Assembly: GCA_965206015.1 (NCBI GenBank)
Contig: CBDBIW010000016.1
Location: 372,001 to 436,000 of the forward strand
Direction of reading: 5' to 3'
Length of the DNA stretch: 64,000 nt
Origin: JAJCYL01 sp965206015
Lineage (GTDB): Bacteria; Bacteroidota; Bacteroidia; Cytophagales; Cyclobacteriaceae
Under the pieces are notes generated by a model. That model saw only the letters and a list, made by a program, of their open reading frames with translations. It did not search any database and was not told the origin of the DNA. The position numbers were made by a program, and so were the translations under genes. Below, piece by piece: positions 55,315-64,000 of this stretch. Position 1 is the first letter of the stretch, and every line of letters starts with the position of its first letter.

Positions 55315-58300
55315 ATGAAAAAAACACACACTACCAGGAAGTCAGTTACCCCCCCCCCCCCCCCCCTAAAAATAAGGTTAGGGCCGGGAGCTTAATGACC
55401 TTATTTGCTCTTCTCTTTCTCTCTGGCCCTGTTTGGGCACAGGATGATCCGTCAGACGATTTTGTACTAAAAATAACAACCAACCCTGCTACTAACGCTC
55501 AGAACGCAAACTTTACTTTTCATACCCGGGATAGGGATTATATGGTCGATTGGGGAGAAGGTGACGGTTTTGAGCCAATAACATCAGGAAATACCACCCA
55601 TATCTTTGGCACGCCAGGAGAGCATATCATAAGGTTTAAAAACCTGAACGATATTTTTATAAATAACAGTAGTGGTAAAAGAAAATACACCTCTATTGAA
55701 CAGTGGGGTACTGCTACATGGAATGCCGATATGTCGAGAGCTTTTCTTGGAGCAAGTAACTTAACTGCCAGCAGTCTTGCGGGTACTCCTGATATGAGTG
55801 CCGTAACAACTATGCAGGCCATGTTTTCATCTGCTACTTCTTTCAACGGTGATATAGGAGACTGGAATGTTTCCAATGTAACAGATATGGGGAACATGTT
55901 CGCATCTGCTACTTCTTTCAACCAGGATATAGGAAATTGGGATGTTTCTAAGGTAACAAATATGGGTAGTATGTTCCAAAATGCCACTTCTTTCAACCAG
56001 GATATAGGAGGTTGGAATGTTTCTAAGGTAATCATATGGGTAAATATGATAAATGGTACTGCACTTTCGCCAACCAACTACGATGCACTTTTAATTGGCT
56101 GGAATGCACAAACCCTTGAAAAAGGAATAACTTTTGATGCAGGAGATTCCAAATATACAGCAGCAGCACAAGCTGCCAGAGACAATATAGTAGGTGCTAC
56201 AGGTCATCGCTGGACTATTACTGACGGTGGGCTAATTGACGTGAACGATCAACCTACACGTATTTTTCTTTCTTCCACAACTATTTTAGAAAACGAACCG
56301 GCAAATACCACGGTAGGCACCCTGTCCACCGACGGAGGAGCCGCTTCTTACACCTATACATTAGCAGCAGGAGACGGAGATGCTGATAATACAAGTTTTA
56401 CTATTTCAGGAGAAGAGCTACAACTTATAGCCTCTGCCGACTACGAAACACAAAGCAGCTATACAATACGTATAGCAGTAGATGGTACGAATATTGGGCA
56501 ACAATTTACCATCTCCGTTATTGATATTATAGTCGAAGTAAACACAGAAGCAGCAAGCAATATTACTGCTACAACCGCAACTTTAAACGGCGATATCACT
56601 TTCAACGGAGGAGCAGAAATAACACAAAGGGGATTTGTATATACTTCGTCTAATTTATCCGGTGAAGATTTAATAATTGATGCTACCGGTGTTACCAAAG
56701 AAGTTGTAAACGGTATAGCAACAGGTGATTTTGAAAAAGACATTACAGGTTTAACAGCAGGCACAACCTATTATTACAGAGCTTATGCAATCAATAATTT
56801 TGGAACAGCTTACGGAAAAGCACAAAGTTTCACAACATTGGCCGCACCCACAGCAAGCACAACAACAGCAAGCACTATTACTTCTACAACAGCCACTCTA
56901 AACGGCAATATAACTTCCGACGGAGGAGCAACCATTACAGCAAGAGGCTTTGTATATGCTACTTCAAACGCAGATTTGACAATTGACAATACAGCAGCAG
57001 ATATTGTTGTTGTAAGCGGTACAACAGGTGTTTTTACAGAAAACATTACAGGTCTGACAGCAGGCACAACCTATTTTTACAGAGCTTATGCAACCAATAG
57101 TGTCAATACAACTTACGGAGAGGTACAAAGTTTTACAACATTGGCAGTCGCACCCACAGCCAGCACAACAGCAGCAAGTGCTATTACTTCTACAACAGCC
57201 ACTCTAAACGGCAATATAACTTCCGACGGAGGAGCAGTTATTACAGCAAGGGGCTTTGTATATGCTACTTCAAACGCAGATTTGACAATTGGTATTGCCG
57301 GTGTTACCAATGTTACTGCAAGCGGTACAACAGGTGTTTTTGAAAAAGACATTGCAGATTTAACAGCAGGCACAACCTATTATTACAGAGCCTACGCAAC
57401 CAATAGTGTCGGAACAACTTACGGAAGAGAACAAAGTTTTACAACATTGGCCGCACCCGCAGTAAGCACAACAACAGCAAGTGCTATTACTTCTACAACG
57501 GCCACTCTAAACGGCAATATCACTTCTGACGGAGGAGCAGACATTACAGCGAGAGGCTTTGTATATGCTACTTCAAACGCAGATTTGACAATTGGTATTG
57601 CCGGTGTTACCAATGTTACTGCAAGCGGTACAACAGGTGTTTTTGAAAAAGACATTGCAGATTTAACAGCAGGCACAACCTATTATTACAGAGCCTACGC
57701 AACCAATAGTGTCGGAACAACTTACGGAAGAGAACAAAGTTTTACAACATTGGCCGCACCCGCAGTAAGCACAACAACAGCAAGTGCTATTACTTCTACA
57801 ACGGCCACTCTAAACGGCAATATCACTTCCGACGGAGGAGCAGAAATTACAGCAAGAGGCTTTGTATATGCCATATCAAACACAGATTTAATAATTGGTA
57901 CTACCGGTGTTACGAATGTTACTGCAAGCGGTACAACAGGAACTTTTAATAGTGCAATAACAGGTTTAACAGCAGGCACAACCTATTATTACAAAGCCTA
58001 CGCAACCAATATTGAGGGAACAACTTATGGAGGAGAACAAAGTTTTACAACATTGGCCGCCGCACCCACAGCACCTACAACAAGCACGGCAGCAGCAAGT
58101 GCTATCACTTCCACAACGGCCACTCTGAACGGTGATATAACTTCCGACGGCGGCGCAGACATTTCAGCAAGAGGCTTTGTATATGCTACTTCAAACGCAG
58201 ATTTGACAATTGAGAATACAGCAGCAGATGCTGTTGTTGCAAGCGGTACAACAGGAACTTTTAATAGTGCAATAACAGGTTTAACAGCAGGCACAACCTA

Positions 58301-59873
58301 TTATTACAAAGCCTACGCAACCAATATTGAGGGAACAACTTATGGAGGAGAACAAAGTTTTACAACATTGGCCGCCGCACCCACAGCACCTACAACAAGC
58401 ACGGCAGCAGCAAGTGCTATCACTTCCACAACGGCCACTCTGAACGGTGATATAACTTCCGACGGCGGCGCAGACATTTCAGCAAGAGGCTTTGTATATG
58501 CTACTTCAAACGCAGATTTGACAATTGGTGCTACGGGTGTTACTAATGTTACTGCAAGCGGTACAACAGGAACTTTTAATAGTGCAATAACAGGTTTAAC
58601 AGCAGGCACAACCTATTATTACAGAGCCTACGCAACCAATAGCGTCAATACAACTTACGGAGATGAACAAAGTTTTACAACATTAGCCAAGCCGACAGTA
58701 AGCACAGCAGCGGCAAGTGCTATTACTTCCACAACGGCCACTTTAAACGGCAATATAACTTCCGACGGAGGAGCCGCCATTACAGCAAGGGGCTTTGTAT
58801 ATGCTACATCAAACACAGATTTAATAATTGGTACTACCGGTGTTACGAATGTTACTGCAAGCGGTACAACAGGAACTTTTAATAGTGCAATAACAGGTTT
58901 AACAGCAGGCACAACCTATTATTACAAAGCCTACGCAACCAATATTGAGGGAACAACTTATGGAGGAGAACAAAGTTTTACAACATTGGCCGCCGCACCC
59001 ACAGCACCTACAACAAGCACGGCAGCAGCAAGTGCTATCACTTCCACAACGGCCACTCTGAACGGTGATATAACTTCCGACGGCGGCGCAGACATTTCAG
59101 CAAGAGGCTTTGTATATGCTACTTCAAACGCAGATTTGACAATTGAGAATACAGCAGCAGATGCTGTTGTTGCAAGCGGTACAACAGGTGTTTTTACAGA
59201 AAACATTACAGGTTTAACAGCAGGCACAACCTATTATTACAAAGCCTACGCAACCAATATTGAGGGAACAACTTATGGAGGAGAACAAAGTTTTACAACA
59301 TTGGCCGCCGCACCCACAGCACCTACAACAAGCACGGCAGCAGCAAGTGCTATCACTTCCACAACGGCCACTCTGAACGGTGATATAACTTCCGACGGCG
59401 GCGCAGACATTTCAGCAAGAGGCTTTGTATATGCTACTTCAAACACAGATTTGACAATTGGTGCTACGGGTGTTACTAATGTCATTGTAAGCGGTACAAC
59501 AGGTGTTTTTACAGAAAACATTACAGGTTTAACAGCAGGCACAGAGTATTTTTACGCAGCTTATGCAACCAATAGCGTCGATACGAGTTATGGAGGAGAA
59601 CAAAGTTTCACTACGGAGGCAGTTTTGTCTATTGAGGATTTTGAACAACCGGCTGTTGCCATTTCGCCAAACCCGGCCACCGGTATTGTAAACATCACCG
59701 TGTCAGAAAAGACAGGTTACAAATTGCTGGATACCGGAGGTCACCTGCTTCAACAGGGAACTTTCGCCACAGGAGCGCACAGCATTGATATGTCGCCTTT
59801 GGCCGAAGGGATTTATCTCTTCATTCTAAACACCGGTAAAGGGAGCTTTACCAGGAGGATTATCAGGAATTAG
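55315..59873 (+). CDS. Giant repeat-containing T9SS surface protein, poly-C frame OFF as read
   Basis: ATG 55315 (MKKTHTTRKSVT) leads into an 18-C run; as read it then stops at 55393-55395. With 19 (or 16) C it continues KNKVRAGSLMTLFALLFLSG into the signal peptide (VWAQ) and the long frame; an ATG at 55395 could give a 1492-residue product with a weak, uncharged signal. Order: three BspA/DUF285-type repeats (SFNQDIGNWDVSKVTNMGSM), a cadherin-like unit (YTYTLAAGDGDADNTSFTIS), ten fibronectin-III-like repeats of about 101-105 residues (TATLNGNITSDGGA, ARGFVYATS, GLTAGTTYYYRAYATN), and a T9SS sorting domain (ISPNPATGIVNI, KGSFTRRIIRN). It is probably an adhesin; the ligand is unknown. Confidence 0.9.
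55349..55366 (+). repeat. Poly-C tract (18 C) at the start of the giant surface protein
   Basis: 18 consecutive C code for prolines 12 codons after ATG 55315. Its length sets whether the start codon and signal peptide are in frame with the body. It is currently out of frame. Confidence 0.95.
56538..59621 (+). repeat. Ten tandem 303-315-bp coding repeats
   Basis: Ten units end with QSFTTLA-type strands near 56830, 57140, 57440, 57750, 58050, 58365, 58670, 58985, 59300 and 59610. Unit 1 is divergent; several later units are nearly identical over hundreds of bases (for example around 57.3-57.7 kb, and the AAAPTAPTTST-linked units at 58.0-59.6 kb). This invites gain or loss of units by recombination. 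Confidence 0.9.
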
Positions 59874-59900
59874 GATTGAATGCCATTAAATAGGGCTTAC

Positions 59901-60985
59901 TCAAAAAGTGTTGCCTGTCAAAGCGGCCATTCTGGAAATGTTGAGCACAAACAGGGTAGCTGCTATCCAGGTTTGTGAAGTTGTTTTAAGCTTTGCCTTG
60001 ATTTCATTGAGGGAGCAGACCTGTTTGGCATTGCCGATCCTTCCTTCGATTGCATTCCTTTCGGCATACTCTTTTTTTGATTTGGCTTTCTGGTAAGCCG
60101 GTTTTTTTAACTGGCTTGCCTTTTGGTGTGGCCGTAAGCCTGATGCACCTTTGCCTGCACCAGGGTACGGTTTGCATGGGTAGCATAAATCTTATCGGCT
60201 TGTATAAGTTCGGGGTAATGACCAGACAAAGCCTTATAGGCTTCAGCCTGCCTGGGCAAATCCCCACTTTCATTATAAGCATCCCGGCTCAGGTTGTCCC
60301 TGGTCATGAACCCATCCATAAGGGAAAGGCCAAGCCTGGCACCAAATTCCACGTCTTTGCCCTGCCTGCCACCTACTATTGGACACACATGGGGCTGGGA
60401 GATGCTTACGATCCGGTCAACTGCATTGATGTGACCGTTGGTCGTACATGCCCTGCTGCTGTTCATAAAGGGTGTGGATGACCATCAGTTCAAGTTGTAC
60501 TTTGTGGGAAAACGGGAAAGGCCCTTGCAAATGATCCGGCATTTGATCAATATGGCCCGGGTTCCTTTTCACACAGTTGAGCAATACACGAATGGCCTTT
60601 CGGATCGATACCGTTGACTTTTTCTTCTTTTTGGCCTCTTGCAAATACCTTTGACGGGCCACCTTGCGGTAAGTCCCGGGCTTGACATCAACCTTGTCCC
60701 TTAACAATCCGAACAGTCTGTCCACCATCTTTTCGGTCTTGATACGTGCCTCATTGACCAGCCCAGGGTCATTGGGGCAGGTGATGTATTGGTCAGCCAC
60801 CGTGGCATCTATCTTTAATTTGCCCTTCGGGCTTTTCAGGCCAGTTTCTTTTATAGATATTTACCAACTCGTCCCAAGGCAAAGCCCACTAAGGGCTATC
60901 CACCTATTTGTCAGGGTTGAGTTTGATGTGGTTGATCGAGGAAAACCCTTCGATTTTAGATTGGAACTGGAAAAAGTATAGTTGA
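59901..60985 (-). pseudogene. IS5-like DDE transposase, multiply frameshifted
   Basis: Pieces in successive frames: KGKLKIDATVADQYITCPND (first catalytic Asp, near 60800), then KPGTYRKVARQRYLQEAKKK; NAVDRIVSISQPHVCPIVGG and KDVEFGARLGLSLMDGF (60107-60466); then RLTATPKGKPVKK; and finally QTWIAATLFVLNISRMAALT ending in a stop at 59901-59903. At least three frameshifts and internal stops near the 5' end kill it. The end of the element lies about 25 bp after the stop of the giant surface gene (AGGGCTTACTCAAAA). The exact family (IS5 group or a relative) needs a search. Confidence 0.75.
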
Positions 60986-61754
60986 TCATATACAAATAAC
61001 CTCGCATTTAATCAAGTCTTTTTATCCTGAAAATCATTCTTTATATCCTCTATAGCTACTTTTTGTGCTATCTGAGGAAGCCCTAATTAATTCAATTAAT
61101 CCTGGTAATAGTTATGTGAGTGCCCAACAAGGCTCGTTTTCTTACTGACACTACATAGTTTCAAGAAATTGACAACTGAAAGAACTAACAAGAGAAGACA
61201 GAATAAAAACGGTCTTTGCTGGTGGTGGTCATGTCGTGATTCTATGTGCTGGGGCAAGCATTGCATCAACCGTCAGCAATCCTGAAGTCAAAGGTCAAAA
61301 ATATGTAAAGAATTTTTTTATTCATCACCTGATAAAGGGTTTTGTGCTTGTCAACAAATGTACTTTTATGGATACAAACTCCATGGAGTTTGTTCTGTTC
61401 AAGGTGTTTTTAAAAGTGTAGATATCAGTAAAGCATCTGTTCATGATATTCATTATCTCAAAGATCTAAAAAGCCAATTATCTGACTGTGTTCTAATTGG
61501 AGACAAAGGCTACCTAAATCAAGAACAAGAATTAGATTTGTTTACCAGGGCTAAGGTTAAATTAGAAGTGCCAATGAGGAAGAACCAAATTAATTACAAA
61601 AAGCAAGCCTATATCTTTAGAAAGTCAAGAAAAAGAATCGAAATGCTCTTCTGTGAACTCTGTGATCAGTTTATGATTAGCAGAAACTATGCGAAATCTT
61701 GTAATACTCCCCGAAAATCGGACCACTGGTTAAGTTGATAACTTTAACAAACCA

Positions 61755-62063
61755 ATGAGAAAAACGAGACGAAAATTCAGCAACAAGTTCAAGAGCCAAG
61801 TGGCACTTGAAGCGATCAAGGAACGAGAGAGTTTAGCAGAGCTATCCAAGCGATTTGAACTCCACCCCAATCAGATTTCATTATGGAAAAGAGAATTTTT
61901 GGAGCATGCCGACCAGGCCTTTGGAGGGCCGTCGGCTGCTCCAAATCACTCCGATCAAGAGAGGGAAAAGGAAAACCTTCATCGAAAGATAGGTGAGTTG
62001 GAGATGGAGAAAGATTTTTTAAAAAAAAGCTTGAAGAAGGCAGGACTATGGGAGAGCGACTAA
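61755..62063 (+). CDS. IS3-family OrfA
   Basis: 102 residues: HTH (FKSQVALEAIKERESLAELS, KRFELHPNQISLWKREF) followed by a heptad-repeat helix (KENLHRKIGELEMEKDFLKK). An A8 run at 62021-62028 followed by GC is a good programmed -1 frameshift site to make the OrfAB fusion transposase with the overlapping orfB. OrfA binds the terminal repeats. Confidence 0.9.
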   Translation: MRKTRRKFSNKFKSQVALEAIKERESLAELSKRFELHPNQISLWKREFLEHADQAFGGPSAAPNHSDQEREKENLHRKIGELEMEKDFLKKSLKKAGLWESD

Positions 62064-62875
62064 AACTGACAGACCATAAGCACCGACTAAGCATAAGGAA
62101 GCAGGCTTCTCTGCTGAGCGTTCACCGTAGTTCATTGTACTACAAACATGCTGGTGAACATGATGAGAACCTAGTCTTGATGAAGGAAATGGATAAGCTG
62201 TTCCTCTCTGACCCTACACTGGGTGTCTTGGGCATGCAGGACGAGCTCAGGGAACTCAATCTTCATTATAACCACAAGCGCATCAGGCGTTTGTTGCGAA
62301 AGATGGGTATTGAGCCTATTTACCCCAAAAAGAATCTCAGTAAGCTGAGTAAAGCCAGGTATGTACACAAATATCTATTGCGGAACTTGGAGATTGTCCG
62401 TCCCAACCAGGTATGGGCTATTGATATTACCTATGTAGCCATGAAAAAAGGCTTCATGTATCTGACTGCCATCATAGATGTTTACAGTAGATTCATAGTC
62501 GGTTGGAAATTGTCCAACAGTTTGGATAAAAACACGCAGACCGAAGCACTTCAAGATGCTATTGAGAGGTATGGTAAGCCTGAAATCATTAACTCAGACC
62601 AAGGCAGTCAATACACCAGCGAACACTGGGTGAGTTTCCTTGAAAATAAGGGTATTAAGATCAGCATGGATGGTAAAGGAAGAGCCACCGATAATGCTTT
62701 CATCGAAAGGTTTTTTAGAACGATCAAGCAGAAACACATCTACCTCAATCCTGCTAAAAACGGAACGGATTTATACCAAGGAATCGATACCTTTATCCTT
62801 CGGTACAACTATAAAAGAAGGCATCAGGGAATAGGAAGAGTAAAACCTGTGGAATTATATCAAACAGCTGCGTGA
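62048..62875 (+). CDS. IS3-family OrfB integrase
   Basis: 275 residues. HTH_21-like N-part (KQASLLSVHRSSLYY, RRLLRKMGIEPIYPKKN) and an rve DDE core: VWAIDITYVAMKKG (first Asp), NSDQGSQYTSE (second Asp) and DNAFIERFFRTIK (Glu), ending YNYKRRHQGIGRVKPVELY. It overlaps orfA by 16 bp in the -1 frame. All catalytic residues are present, so it is probably functional as an OrfAB fusion. Confidence 0.95.
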   Translation: MGERLKLTDHKHRLSIRKQASLLSVHRSSLYYKHAGEHDENLVLMKEMDKLFLSDPTLGVLGMQDELRELNLHYNHKRIRRLLRKMGIEPIYPKKNLSKLSKARYVHKYLLRNLEIVRPNQVWAIDITYVAMKKGFMYLTAIIDVYSRFIVGWKLSNSLDKNTQTEALQDAIERYGKPEIINSDQGSQYTSEHWVSFLENKGIKISMDGKGRATDNAFIERFFRTIKQKHIYLNPAKNGTDLYQGIDTFILRYNYKRRHQGIGRVKPVELYQTAA

Positions 62876-63345
62876 AAACAATTAACAAACAGCTTACAAT
62901 GGTCTAAAAATAGGTAGTAGTACATCTTTTCAAGGATTTAAAACCAGAATATTATCCAAAATAACAGCCTTAACTATTATTCAATATATCAATAAATTTG
63001 ACTTCAATAGGAGCATTAATAACTTGAAAATTTAAATTACTTTCTAATGCACCACGGGTTAAAACAATACAAAGATTATTCGTTTTTGGGTTACTTAGCC
63101 TATTTTGAGTAATTCTTTCGAAGCTTTGGAGAAATTGAACGATATCGAATTATGAACGACAAATGATATTGGTTAAGGAGGATCGTTTAGTCTATACCAA
63201 TTTTACCCAGGATTGTATATTTAATCCGGCGGTTTGTTTTAACATATGGAGAAGTGATAGAAGTCTTGGATTGGGAAGGTAAGAGTTAAATAAAACGACG
63301 TTATTAATTTCAGTTGAGGCATGTGTTATATCATTGCTAGCTACT

Positions 63346-64000
63346 TTATTCATCAACCAATCTAATGTAATTGAAAAATGCTTTGATGTATTTTTCTCTA
63401 CCGCAATAATAAAGCTCTGCACTTTCTAACATTTTGTAGTTTATATTTTGAGTAAAAGAACAATCAACTTCTACTCTTTCAATGACGTTGTGAAACACCT
63501 TACCTTCTATACTTATACCATTTTTGTCGGTAGCATTTGTCAGTATAAAACAATGTTTAGGGTCAAGTGGAATTACTATTCTATTATCCTTATTAAACTG
63601 CTCTTGAAAATTATTATTCACCAATTCGCCATTGGAATTAATAATCAATACTGGATTATCACTACTTAAAAATTCAGAAGTATCTGTAATCTTAGCCATC
63701 CTAATTACCTTGAATTGATGTGCTTCAATAAAGTTGGTTAATGTGTGAGATAGATGAACTCCCTTGTAATCTTCATTAATCTGTTCCATTTCAATGTTAG
63801 ACTTATCAGGAAACATTTCGAAAAAGAGCCGAAATTGTTTGGGTGTTCGGCAATGCAATGTCAGTAAGCACATTAATAATCTACTTCGCGCTTCCATCGA
63901 TGGTAGTATATCGATTTGTGGATTTACTAGCAGTTCATAGTAGTTACCATAATGGTTTTCTATTTCTCTATCATAGATCAAAGTTTCAACACCCATAGGT
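63346..64000 (-). CDS. DUF4238-type protein, N-terminus beyond the window
   Basis: At least 217 codons end at 63346 (FFNYIRLVDE-stop). An ATG lies at 63996, but family members are usually about 300 residues with an N-terminal HYVPK-like block, so the frame probably continues past the right edge. Recognisable are the LLMCLLTLHCRTPKQFRLFF helix, FIEAHQFKVIRMAKITDTSE and the FLSSDNPVLIINSNGEL strand typical of DUF4238. The function is unknown; such genes are often in accessory regions. The 280 bp between this gene and the IS982 end hold nothing I can identify. Confidence 0.6.
   Translation of the reverse strand, partial: PMGVETLIYDREIENHYGNYYELLVNPQIDILPSMEARSRLLMCLLTLHCRTPKQFRLFFEMFPDKSNIEMEQINEDYKGVHLSHTLTNFIEAHQFKVIRMAKITDTSEFLSSDNPVLIINSNGELVNNNFQEQFNKDNRIVIPLDPKHCFILTNATDKNGISIEGKVFHNVIERVEVDCSFTQNINYKMLESAELYYCGREKYIKAFFNYIRLVDE

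Larger units (their letters stand above)
61700..62924 (+). mobile_element. Complete IS3-family insertion sequence
   Basis: The ends TGTAATACTCCCC (61700) and GGTAGTAGTACA (62924) form imperfect inverted repeats with TG...CA termini. A 3-bp target duplication TCT flanks it (61697-61699 and 62925-62927). It holds overlapping orfA and orfB and inserted into the codons of an IS982 transposase. It appears the only intact IS in the window. Confidence 0.88.
61190..63061 (+). mobile_element. IS982-family element, 5' truncated and split by IS3
   Basis: The transposase is readable from about 61330 (KGFCACQQMYFYGYKLHG, then SVQGVFKSVDISKASVHDI, GDKGYLNQEQELDLF, SRKRIEMLFCELCDQF, ISRNYAKS to 61699). After removal of the IS3 insertion it resumes in frame at 62928: FQGFKTRILSKITALTIIQY, then INKFDFNRSINNLKI-stop at 63035. 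The right end GCACCACGGGTTA lies at 63049-63061. The 5' half is degenerate and no left end is seen. Confidence 0.75.

Noticed and set aside
56459..59542. Ten short minus-strand frames (MPAVKPV... type) over the repeat array
   Set aside because: They recur with the repeat period and are the antisense of the Fn3-like units; they have no initiation context or independent conservation signal.
56538..59621. CRISPR-like or noncoding satellite array
   Set aside because: Units of 303-315 bp are in-frame protein repeats without spacers; no cas genes are present.
63192..63422. Minus-strand 76-residue frame next to the DUF4238 gene
   Set aside because: It overlaps the 3' end of the DUF4238 frame in another phase and shows no family or start signal.
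1..64000. tRNA or rRNA genes
   Set aside because: I scanned the intergenic regions by eye and saw no cloverleaf with a TTC-loop consensus or rRNA-like block; a covariance search could still find one.

Overview
The window reads as a chromosome segment of a gliding, type IX secretion (T9SS) member of the Bacteroidota, most likely order Cytophagales. Evidence: a SusC/SusD pair followed by an ASPIC/UnbV FG-GAP protein, GldH, a T9SS C-terminal sorting domain, DUF1573 and DUF5916 proteins, promoters of the Bacteroidota TTTG/TAnnTTTG type, and moderate-to-low GC. Species is not assignable from this sequence alone.

Layout. 1-11 kb: a sortilin/BNR-repeat protein (cut by the window edge), a frameshifted M29-type aminopeptidase, a DUF5916 outer-membrane protein, trpS, a broken ridA, an M81 peptidase lipoprotein, an unknown secreted protein and a DUF1573 protein. 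11-16 kb: gene relics (alkaline phosphatase, T9SS sorting domain), a large ThuA/sugar dehydrogenase/PKD/cytochrome c lipoprotein, and IS982 debris including a 198-bp MITE-like element. 16-24.4 kb: susC-susD-ASPIC uptake locus. 24.5-40.7 kb: a conserved housekeeping stretch (desaturase, smc, ricT-gldH, a WecA-like transferase, cysS, rimP-nusA-infB, murF). 40.7-45.2 kb: an accessory zone made mostly of decayed genes (FG-GAP protein, GT61 glycosyltransferase, secreted lipoprotein, IS3 remnant, SRPBCC protein) with unusual palindromes directly after stop codons. 45.3-51.1 kb: a sulfur assimilation unit: SAM riboswitch-metZ, then a cysteine-codon leader peptide and terminator, then sulfite reductase-cobA-precorrin-2 dehydrogenase-cysH. 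51.2-54.3 kb: fabG and lpdA with two gene wrecks. 54.4-64 kb: IS1 remnant, a giant repeat-containing T9SS surface protein, an IS5-like remnant, an IS982 copy split by an intact IS3 element, and the end of a DUF4238 gene.

How the genes work together. The sulfur block makes sulfide from activated sulfate (CysH, sulfite reductase), makes the siroheme that sulfite reductase needs (CobA and CysG-N-like), and uses the sulfide on O-acylated homoserine (MetZ). Two different RNA devices appear to control it: an S-box riboswitch sensing SAM in front of metZ, and, as I infer, a ribosome-mediated attenuator reading Cys-tRNA supply through a run of seven Cys codons in front of the reductase operon.

Most notable: (1) the cysteine attenuator; (2) two long poly-C tracts (13 C in susC, 18 C in the giant surface protein) near the 5' ends of two surface-protein genes, both out of frame by the same phase, which looks like phase variation (or a homopolymer sequencing artefact); (3) extensive gene decay by frameshift, internal deletion and IS insertion.
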